Assembly: GCF_050003625.1 (NCBI RefSeq)
Contig: NC_134397.1
Location: 72,891,551-72,955,550, forward strand
Reading direction: 5' to 3'
DNA length: 64,000 nucleotides
Source: Haematobia irritans
Lineage: Eukaryota; Arthropoda; Insecta; Diptera; Muscidae
Program-made: the position numbers and the translations under genes
Shown here: positions 56,471 to 64,000 of the stretch, piece after piece
How the letters are laid out: each line of letters opens with the position of its first letter
Numbering within the stretch: position 1 is the first letter of the stretch
The notes under the pieces: model-generated
Told to the model about the DNA's origin: nothing
Database searches by the model: none
Seen by the model: the letters and a program-made list of their open reading frames with translations, nothing else

Positions 56471-58492
56471 AATTTATATTTATTTTTATCTTCAGATTGA
56501 TATTGATTTTGATTTAAAATTTCCTTTGGCAAAAGGTATTAAAATTGCATGGACATCTTTGGAAAATAAAGTGTTCGCATTTTTAAAAACCAAATACTTT
56601 ACTTAAGAAATTCGATGACGGGCATACATCTTCAAATCAAGGTTTGTATTTTTGATAGCCGATACTTATGTAAATAAGCAATCTTATGATTTCAGAATCG
56701 AAACAATTTGCAATATTCTGGACTTTGCATCAAGTGTTCCCTCCCCCACAAAGGGTAAACTCTGATGAAAACGAGTCCAAAATAAGGAAGAAATTTAGTA
56801 TTTTAGACTCGCAAGAATCTTTTGCATTTATAGGAAGTACGAAGGAAGAAATAGCAGCAAAATTAAACTCCAAGATTGCTCCAAAATCGGTGTATATAAC
56901 CAAAGTTTCTAGTTGTCGGCAAACTAATATAAAGTCCATTGTTCTATATTTCGATGGTATTGAATATCCGTTTATTTTATGTATATTTTATGTCTTTAGT
57001 TTAGAATATCCCGAAGAATCAGATATTTTTTATAACTTCATTCAAGACTTTTTTTATGGCATGCCTAAAAAGAAAAAATACGCCAAAGTTTCCGTTATAA
57101 AAAATGAAATTTTAACATTTGACTTATAATTGTTTAACGTAAATAGTTTCATTTACCAACACATTGTCTGAAACCATTTCAATCTTTAACTTCCGCAAAA
57201 CATGTGTATATGAATTATACGTATTTCATATGTATACAAAAAATTGTTACAAAAAACTATGTTTATAGTTTTATTCTAAATGATCATTTATAAGGTTTTT
57301 TTTATATTTTTAGTGTTATAGATTTAACACAATTTTTCATATTGCTTTTTTCTCCAAATCGTTCATATTTTACATAAATTTGTATTATTTTATATTATCA
57401 ATTTCACTTATATACGTTTGTTAAATTAAACTTAATCTTAATAAAAACCAAAAATAAAAACATTTCTCAGTGTATTTATTCATAAAAAAATTTTTTATGG
57501 GAATTTAATAATCTATATACTTAAATCAAATATCATAGTAATTGAATGAAATGGGAACACCAATTACTTTGTCACTTGAACCCAATACAGATCTAATTGG
57601 CTTACAGTACTAAATTGATTACCATCGTATTAAACTTAATTACGATTTTAATTGATTTACCGCAAAAAATTTAATAAACATTTAACTCAGTCCAATTACG
57701 ACCATAATTGAAAAGCAGCATATGATTCAAGTACAAATGTATTTAGATTGATTACTATCTCATTTGAATGCCATGCCAAATTCCAATTACGTTTCTACTC
57801 AATACAAATACCCCATCATTTGAAAATAATTTCACAACGAAATTACAATTTGGGTAATTGGATTTACAATTTTCGTCATAAGCTGAAAATCAAATACAAA
57901 AATAATTGAATTCACAATTTTTGTATTTGATTCAAATATTCACTTTTTTCTGTGTAGAAGACGCATTTCTCTATTATAAATTGTTTTTCCTTGTCCAAAA
58001 GTCGAAAATTTTTTCAATGACGTCGTTCTGTTTTTATTGTTAAGTGATTCGACTCAAAAATGGTCATCTTTACACAAAAGAAAATTTTATTGGAGTAAGG
58101 TCAACTTGGCTTTATTAATTCTAAAACAAAAATTTTTGTATTTTTGCATCTTGACTACAAAGCAAACAAGCGTTAAAAAATAGGAGATGTTTTTCAAGCT
58201 TTTTTGTCGAGTGTAGTATCTATATTATACCCTCCACCATGCGATGGGTATATACTAACATTGTCATTTCGTTTGTAACACATCGAGATATTAGTCTTAG
58301 GCGCCATATATTCTGGATCGTGCTGACATTCTGAGTCTATCTAGCTATGTCCGTCCGTCTATTGAAATCACTCTGACATCCGTACGAATCAAGCTATCAA
58401 CTTCAAGCTTGGCACAAGTAGCTGTTATTCATGTAGGTAGGATGGTATTGCAAGAGGGCCATATAGGACCACTTTTACGCATAGCTCCCATA

Positions 58493-59068
58493 CACTGAAA
58501 AAATATTGTCGTGAGGTCAAAGATCTCTAATATAATTTTTTTTCCTTGTCCAAAAGTCGATAAACTTTTCAATGAAGTCGTATTGTCCTTTTAATTAAGT
58601 GATTATACTTAAAAATGGGTACCATAACATTAAAGAAAAAATTTTTGGGCTAAGGTCAACTTGACATTAATAATTTAGAAAAATTCTTTAAAATTAATGA
58701 AATTGTCTTTAAATTTGTTGTCTTTTTGCACCTTGACTACAAAGTAAAAAATCGTTCAAATATAGGACATATTTTTCAACACTTTATTTTAAAAGATTTC
58801 TACTGGAAGTCGAATCTTAATTTGGAAAATAAAGTTTTTGTTAACTCGTTTTTAAAGGACTTTGATAGCATATGAAGAAAAAAAGCTGAAAAAACGAACA
58901 ATTTAAATTTGCTTCCTAGAAGCAAATACACAAAACCCAAATTTAAAAGAGAATTGTGTCTTAAAAGTATCCTTACTTGTATTCTCCGTTTCTTCGGCTC
59001 GGAATCAATACGAAAATTTTTAAAGTAAAGACCAAATCTTTGGAACCGGGCATGTTTTTTTTTCAGTG
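58493..59068 (+). mobile_element. CACTG-type MITE inside H4
   Basis: Ends CACTGAAAAAATATTGTCG and TTTTTTTTTCAGTG, TA on both sides (58491-58492, 59069-59070). Host CCCATATAGAAACCG is restored on removal, fitting the array unit CCCATATAAACCG. Confidence 0.93.
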
Positions 59069-59162
59069 TAGAAACCGATTCCCAGATTTAACTTTCGGAG
59101 TCTCCTGGAGGAGCAAATTTCTTCCGATCCGGTTCAAAAATTTGGTACGTGATGTTAGTGTA

Positions 59163-59728
59163 CTCTGAAACAATATTGTAGTGAGGCCAATGATTTCACG
59201 TCCTAAAACTACGAATACGAATTTCGTTTAGCATAGAAGACACATTTCTCAGATATAAAGTTTTTTTCCTTGTCCAAAAGTCTATAAACTTTGTAATGAA
59301 GCCGGTTGGCCCTTATAGTTAAATGATTTGACATAAAAGTGGATGTTTTCAAATGAAAGAATATTTTTTTTTTGACTAAGGTCCGCTTGGCCTTAATAAT
59401 TCTGAAAAAAAATCTTCAAAATTAATGAAATTGTCTTTAAATTTGTTGACTTTTTGTTCCTTGACTACATAGCAAAAAAGCATTTAAACATAGGAGATGA
59501 CTTTCAAACTTTTATTTTAAAGACGTTTTTTAGTTGAAACATAGGATACTTTCTACTTCAGATAGAATCTGACTTTGGTAATTGAAGTTGTTGTTAACAG
59601 GTTATTAAAGAACTTTACTAGCACATTAAAATTTGTTTCCTAGAATCAAGTATGAAAAACTTAAATTTAAAATGAGAAAGAGAAGAAAGAAATTTAAATT
59701 CTCCGTTTCTTTGGAACCGGGCATGCTT
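59163..59728 (+). mobile_element. CACTG-type MITE inside H4, right end eroded
   Basis: Starts CTCTGAAACAATATTG after TA. Carries TTTAGCATAGAAGACACATT uninterrupted, and ends GGAACCGGGCATGC with the terminal part missing. Confidence 0.8.
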
Positions 59729-60221
59729 TCTAACAGATATGCACATATGATTCATGTCGGTCCATAATTATAAACGGCCCCCGTATAATACGATCCGGTT
59801 TAAATTTATAAACAGCCCCCATATAATCCGATCGCCAGATTTAACTTCCGAAGTCTCCTGGAGAAGAAAATTTCATCCGATCCGGTTTAAATTTGGTACG
59901 TGATGTTAGTGTATGCTTCGTAACAGACATGCAAAAATTAGTTGATATCGGTCCAAAATTATATATAGGCCTCATATAACCCGATCCTCATATTTAACTT
60001 CTGGAGACCTCCTGGAGGAGAAAATTCCATCCGATCTGAGTGAAAATTATGTATAAGTCTTTTAAGATTACCGGCTTGTTTTGGCTTATGGCAAAGTCTG
60101 TCATGTAAATGTATAGTATGTCAAATATGATATGGCGGCCTCATTGCATTATACACTCAAAAAATTCTTTTTTTTAGTTTAAAGAAATTTGGTTGGCCAC
60201 AAACGTGCCATCGACTCTATA

Positions 60222-61158
60222 TAAAGGGTGATTTGTTAAGAGCTTGATAACTTTTTTTTTAAAAAAACGCATAAAATTTGCAAAATCTCATCGGTTCTTT
60301 ATTTGAAACGTTAGATTGGTCCATGACATTTACTTTTTGAAGATAATTTCATTTAAATGTTGACCGCGGCTGCGTCTTAGGTGGTCCATTCGGAAAGTCC
60401 AATTTTGGGCAACTTTTTCGAGCATTTCGGCCGGAATAGCCCGAATTTCTTCGGAAATGTTGTCTTCCAAAGCTGGAATAGTTGCTGGCTTATTTCTGTA
60501 GACTTTAGACTTGACGTAGCCCCACAAAAAATAGTCTAAAGGCGTCAAATCGCATGATCTTGGTGGCCAACTTACCGGTCCATTTCTTGAGATGAATTGT
60601 TCTCCGAAGTTTTCCCTCAAAATGGCCATAGAATCGCGAGCTGTGTGGCATGTAGCGCCATCTTGTTGAAACCACATGTCAACCAAGTTCAGTTCTTCCA
60701 TTTTTGGCAACAAAAAGTTTGTTAGCATCGAACGATAGCGATCGCCATTCACCGTAACGTTGCGTCCAACAGCATCTTTGAAAAAATACGGTCCAATGAT
60801 TCCACCAGCGTACAAACCACACCAAACAGTGCATTTTTCGGGATGCATGGGCAGTTCTTGAACGGCTTCTGGTTGCTCTTCACTCCAAATGCGGCAATTT
60901 TGCTTATTTACGTAGCCATTCAACCAGAAATGAGCCTCATCGCTGAACAAAATTTGTCGATAAAAAAGCGGATTTTCTGCCAACTTTTCTAGGGCCCATT
61001 CACTGAAAATTCGACGTTGTGGCTCGTTAGTAAGTCTATTCATGATGAAATGTCAAAGCATACTGAGCATCTTTCTCTTTGACACCATGTCTGAAATCCC
61101 ACGTGATCTGTCAAATACTAATGCATGAAAATCCTAACCTCAAAAGAATCACCCTTTA
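60222..61158 (-). mobile_element. DD41D-type mariner-like element, 937 bp
   Basis: Inverted ends TAAAGGGTGATTTG (left) and TAAAGGGTGATTCTTTTG (right, minus strand), TA on both sides (60220-60221, 61159-61160). It is compact: about 115 bases of leader, one 237-codon frame and about 110 bases of trailer. Full-length relatives should also code for a DNA-binding domain, which is absent here, so this is likely an internally deleted derivative. Confidence 0.9.
60330..61043 (-). CDS. DD41D mariner-like transposase catalytic domain, uninterrupted frame
   Basis: Tc1/mariner superfamily transposase, the DDE/D nuclease that cuts and joins element ends. The 237-residue frame has no stop or shift. The catalytic residues are all present: Asp35 (ILFSDEAHF), Asp128 (WFQQDGATCHTA) and Asp170 (CDLTPLDYFLWGY), giving 92 and then 41 residues between them, hence DD41D. 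Other family motifs are GYVNKQNCRIW, VWCGLYAGGIIGPYFF and VNGDRYRSML. The N-terminus starts MNRLTNEPQRRIFSEWALEK, so the helix-turn-helix DNA-binding domain expected ahead of the catalytic domain is missing and the encoded protein could not bind ends by itself. An intact catalytic frame in an otherwise decayed region suggests a recent insertion. Confidence 0.88.
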   Translation of the reverse strand: MNRLTNEPQRRIFSEWALEKLAENPLFYRQILFSDEAHFWLNGYVNKQNCRIWSEEQPEAVQELPMHPEKCTVWCGLYAGGIIGPYFFKDAVGRNVTVNGDRYRSMLTNFLLPKMEELNLVDMWFQQDGATCHTARDSMAILRENFGEQFISRNGPVSWPPRSCDLTPLDYFLWGYVKSKVYRNKPATIPALEDNISEEIRAIPAEMLEKVAQNWTFRMDHLRRSRGQHLNEIIFKK

Positions 61159-61311
61159 TAAAATAAAACTATATATGGACACTTCTAAATAGTTTTAACC
61201 ACTGAACCAAGTTTTAACCACCAGATTGTTCCAAAAACTTTACCGGACTACTTAAGATAACTTTTTCCAGTACTTCCAGTAATCTAAAGCTATATGCTCC
61301 CAAAATTCGTT

Positions 61312-62530
61312 AACGCTTTACACAAAATGCAGGACACTCACACAAGAGGTGTTTAATTGATTATTTATCCTTCGCATCATGTCATTATACTACGCGCCAA
61401 TACTTGAAAACTCGCCTATCAGGCTGCGACCCGTTGTAGCAGATATCAGATGTGATATCTAACGTCTTGAGAACACTAGCATTTCTAGTGTGCGGTTTAA
61501 GTTTAAATGGCGTCATACGAGTATTTGCTTGGTTTCGTTACAACCCTTGCAATTCTTCCATCGAACATTTGCCATCATAACAGCCTTTTCACGCAGTAAG
61601 AGATTGCAGGTAGCCAGAGGTATACCAACAGATTCTAGTTCCCTTGGAATATGTAAGATAGTTCCTAGCCTTGCTAACTTATACGTTTCGCAGTTCCCCG
61701 GTATTTTCATATGGCCAGACACCCATATTAGGTCAATTTTGTACTACTCAGCCATGTCGATGAGAGATTTGCGACAGTTGACTGCCGTTTTCGAGTTAAG
61801 GAACACAGAGTCCAAGGATTTTATTGCAATGGTTAGCATGCCCGCCTTGCATACACAAGGTCGTGGGTTCGATTCCTGCTTCGACCGAACACCAAAAAGT
61901 TTTTCAGCGGTGGATTATCCCACCTCGGTAATGCTTGTGACATTTCTGAGGGTTTCAAAGCTTCTCTAAGTGGTTTCACTGCAATGTGGAACGCCGTTCG
62001 GACTCGGCTATAAAAAGGAGGTCCCTTGTCATTGAGCTTAACATGGAATCGGGCAGCACTCAGTGATAAGAGAGAAGTTCACCAATGTGGTATCACAATG
62101 GACTGAATAGTCTAAGTGAGCCTGATACATCGGGCTGCCACATAACCTAACCTAACCTAACCTAAGGATTTTATTGCAGGTTGACTGTCTGAGTATATAT
62201 TAATGTCAACATTTGTTGGAACATTGGAACCATATTGCTAATATTTCAGCCTTAAAACACTACAGTGATTAGGTAATCTTTTCGCTATTCGAATTTTGAA
62301 TATACTCCGAAACCCACTTGTCCGTCCAATTTGGAGCCATCAGTGTAGAAATCTATATAATGTTTATCCCCTGGAGTCTGTGTGCACCAAGCCTCAGTGT
62401 TGGGAATTACAGTTTCAAACTTTTTTGTCGAAAAGTGGTTTCAGTGGCCAGAGTGTAATCCACTACGTTCAAGCTGATATATAATGGTATTATAAGAGTT
62501 GGCACTCTCCAAACTAAACTCTAGTGTAAA
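61312..62530 (-). pseudogene. Non-LTR retrotransposon RNase H region, split by a SINE
   Basis: The minus strand reads PGDKHYIDFYTDGSKLDGQV then GFGVYSKFE, with the RNase H first-Asp motif TDGS. After a shift come IYSDSQPAIKSLDSV (second active-site motif), NCRKSLIDMAE, then a stop, IDLIWVSGHMKIPGNC (third block) and LARLGTI. Then LLREKAVMMANVRWKN and a C-terminal tail end near 61312. This is the ORF2 C-terminus of an I/Jockey-like LINE. It has frameshifts and stops and is non-functional. The SINE at 61830 sits between SLDSV and the preceding residues. Confidence 0.85.
61830..62163 (+). mobile_element. CCTAA-tailed SINE, copy 6, with 15-bp target duplication
   Basis: Duplication AAGGATTTTATTGCA at 61815-61829 and 62164-62178 (the first two A may also belong to the tail). 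It starts ATGGTTAGCATGCCCGCC, 14 bases short of the full head. Box-A-like TGGTTAGCATG is at 61831, box B GGTTCGATTCC at 61866-61876. The body is nearly identical to copies 1, 4 and 5. Its host is the LINE RNase H relic, on the opposite strand. Confidence 0.96.
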
Positions 62531-63382
62531 ATTTGACTCGTGAACACTTCTTTCAGTGTATGTTTTCCATATACTTCCATATATGTAGATTGGAAAAAAT
62601 ATGAAATTTGCATGGAAATCTTATGCAAATTTATAGAACATCATTGACATACTCGTATATTTGCTCGCCCATAAAATGTCATTGGTGGTGCGGTATTAAT
62701 TAAATCGAAGTCAAAAGAAATGACGCATGTCAAGCAATTTTGATTTATGATTTCCTTCGTGAAAACAAACAAATCGAACAAAGAGCGGAATGACAGAAAA
62801 AATTTTGATGAATCACCGTAAATTAGTACACATATTTGCATTTTTTGTGAAGTGTGAAATTTAAATTGATAGCATAACGATTTTACGTTTGTTTTTTTTT
62901 TTAACACTCTGCGGATATCATGCATTGTTATCAATGAGAAATAATTCTCGTGAACATATATGACTTTTCTGTAAAATTAAGTAAATTTAGTATTTAATTA
63001 TTACGAGACATGATCTTAATCAAATTATGAGAAAATAACATGGAATTGGAAATATATGTAAATCGTGAATTAACTTGTCTGAAATAAATAGTATTTTGCT
63101 ACCTCAATGAAGCAATGAAGAATTAGATCAATGACACCATACAGGGTGATTGATATCTTAATGCAACGAAGTAAAACGCTATATTTTTTTTTCATTTTTA
63201 TAATCTCATAAGGAATCATGAAAAAACGAAGTCTACTTTTATATTTTGCAATCAAACTTGCTAGTTGATTTTCAACGAGACAGTCATCCCAAGCATACTT
63301 GCAAAATAGTAAAGAAATGGTAGTCGAACCAAATTTTTAGATTGCTCATTTGCCACCACAAAGCTCTTATCTCAATCCCTGG
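62531..63382. other. Unassigned stretch
   Basis: AT-rich, with ACAGGGTGATTGATATC near 63143 that looks like an element terminus but has no partner here. Minus frames at 62641-62934 and 63070-63255 are unrecognised. Confidence 0.35.
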
Positions 63383-63386
63383 TTAA

Positions 63387-63904
63387 CCCTTTCACTACCG
63401 ATGTCCACTTGGAAGGACATTCGAAAAAGACACCAAATTCTATTTTCCCACTTAGTTTCGATTTATTTCTCGATGTTATTTTGAAGTAGAGGCTTTAATC
63501 TAAATAAGCTATAAATAGTTTCCATATTGGTGAGCACAAAAATACATTTTTATAAACTTCTTTAACAATAAACGAAAAATACGAAAATTTGAGACAATTT
63601 TTTTACTGTATGTTTGTAGTAAATGGACATTTATACAAAAACTATAGCTGATACTCTTTCGGGTTCTTTTTTTGTATATTTTCTAACGCTTGGAAAGATA
63701 TTGTAGACCAAATAGCGCTCATTTTCGTAAGGCCATTCGGTCGCAATTCAAGAATCAAGTTTTCAGAACAAGCTCATATAGCTCTTGAAGTATTTGAGGT
63801 AGGTGCTCAAAATGACAATTTTTGTTCTACATACTGTTAGTACAAGTAAAAACAGAAGAAAAATTAAAGCTTTTATCATAAGGTTTATTTCGGTAGTGAA
63901 AGGG
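63387..63904. mobile_element. piggyBac-type MITE, 518 bp
   Basis: TTAA on both sides (63383-63386, 63905-63908) and perfect inverted ends CCCTTTCACTACCGA and TCGGTAGTGAAAGGG. A truncated relative is at 45468. No coding capacity. Confidence 0.95.
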
Positions 63905-64000
63905 TTAAAATGAGTTAGGGATTACACCAAAGAGCACCAAAAATAGCGATGAGCTCTAGAACCAAATACAACACAATTAGTCGGATATTCGAAAAAAAAA

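Larger units (their letters stand above)
54988..57129 (+). pseudogene. Three-exon gene-like structure of unknown function
   Basis: Exon 1 (54988-55035) reads MITLTTFLAHILFFSQ and ends at a strong donor GCAG/GTAAGT. Exon 2 (56496-56641) follows TTATCTTCAG and reads IDIDFDLKFPLAKGIKIAWT, then SLENKVFAFLKTKYF. Exon 3 (56696-57129) follows ATGATTTCAG and reads ESKQFAIFWTLHQVFPPPQR, later SQESFAFIGSTKEEIAAKL, then LEYPEESDIFYNFIQDFFYG, with a TAA stop. Exon 1 to 2 is in phase 0, and the GAA codon is split correctly between 2 and 3. One frameshift near 56605, just before LKKFDDGHTSSNQ, is needed to join exon 2 to 3, so this is a decayed copy or the exon limits are slightly off. The exon 3 pattern resembles an uncharacterised insect protein family that I know only loosely. 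It is not a transposase I recognise, and there is no membrane segment beyond the hydrophobic first exon. AATAAA-like signals occur near 57440-57460. Function unknown. Confidence 0.5.
54613..57954 (+). mobile_element. TA-flanked 3.3-kb element carrying a spliced gene-like structure
   Basis: Inverted ends CACAGAAAAAACTGAA and TTCACTTTTTTCTGTG, a 16-bp match with one difference, and TA on both sides (54611-54612, 57955-57956). Both ends are followed internally by AATTG- and CAATT-rich sequence. It contains a three-exon candidate gene (54988-57129), a family-B element with a SINE in the first intron, and no transposase. Superfamily unknown; the TA duplication and CACAGAAAA ends match the smaller MITEs here. 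Confidence 0.85.
54544..58215 (+). mobile_element. CACTG-type MITE split by a 3.3-kb element
   Basis: Left part CACTGAAAAATAAATTGTCA to TTTTTGCTTAGCATA (54544-54612). Right part GAAGACGCATTTCTC onward (57957-58215), truncated near TTTTTTGTCGAG. The intact relative at 59163 reads TTAGCATAGAAGACACATTT across the site, so the interruption is exact. Confidence 0.88.
58226..60060 (+). mobile_element. Family-A 153-bp-repeat element H4, with two CACTG MITEs
   Basis: The 5' end TATACCCTCCACCATGCGAT has T before it; GTCCGTCCGTCTATTGAAAT and CAAGCTTGGCACAAGTAGCT follow. Units are diverged (AGATTTAACTTCCGAAGTCT, TTTGGTACGTGATGTTAG). CACTG MITEs split it at CCCATA/TAGAAACC (58493-59068) and at TTAGTGTA/TAACAG (59163-59728). 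The 3' end is lost near TTACCGGCTTG. It is an old copy. Confidence 0.78.

Noticed and set aside
61831..61880. tRNA gene at the SINE head
   Set aside because: There is no acceptor stem partner, and the same head is followed by the same SINE body in the other copies where it is preserved.

Overview
The window is AT-rich, repeat-dense eukaryotic DNA, best read as intergenic or intronic sequence from a calyptrate (muscid-type) fly. I infer this from irritans-subfamily mariner copies, other fly-type mariner lineages, a dipteran tRNA-derived SINE with a CCTAA tail, fly-type non-LTR retrotransposon fragments, and three families of elements built on tandem repeats carrying the block ATATAGCYCCCATATA. 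I find no convincing intact host gene. Almost every long open frame lies inside a repeat or is a transposase relic.

Layout. 0-5 kb: a left-truncated irritans mariner, a family-C 153-bp-repeat element split by a SINE, and a transposase fragment. 5-13 kb: two family-A 153-bp-repeat elements (H1, H2), a LINE RNase H fragment split by a piggyBac-type MITE, a deleted mariner, and a composite element with tRNA-derived heads. 13.8-16.2 kb: a TA-flanked element holding a SINE and a hAT element. 16.3-26.7 kb: four large blocks of a 29-bp AT-rich minisatellite, one fused to a mariner relic and one inside a hAT element. 27.7-31 kb: family-A element H3 split by a 1.1-kb element. 32-38.4 kb: a family-C element, then a 4.5-kb array of the same minisatellite. 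39.7-44 kb: a foldback MITE and two family-B elements holding two hAT insertions and a SINE. 45.5-48.5 kb: one mariner split by a LINE tail and by family-A element H5. 48.5-54.4 kb: SINEs, a mariner relic, CACTG-type MITEs and a second copy of a hAT carrying LINE sequence. 54.5-60 kb: a CACTG element split by a 3.3-kb TA-flanked element that contains a three-exon gene-like structure, followed by family-A element H4. 60.2-61.2 kb: a DD41D-type element with an uninterrupted transposase C-terminal frame. 61.3-64 kb: a LINE RNase H relic with a SINE flanked by a 15-bp target duplication, and a piggyBac-type MITE.

Many insertions can be proved from the window itself, because a second copy of the host repeat gives the empty site and because target duplications are visible (TA, TTAA, 8 bp, 10-15 bp). 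This allows a relative order of events. The points I rate most interesting are: the 153-bp periodicity shared by three diverged Helentron-like families; the 29-bp minisatellite, present both inside these elements and as large arrays; the TA-flanked element that seems to carry a spliced non-transposase gene; the resemblance between the SINE tail and a LINE 3' end; and two copies of a hAT element carrying LINE reverse-transcriptase sequence.

Limits: everything was read by eye. Family names rest on recognised motifs, not on searches, and boundaries without a target duplication are approximate.
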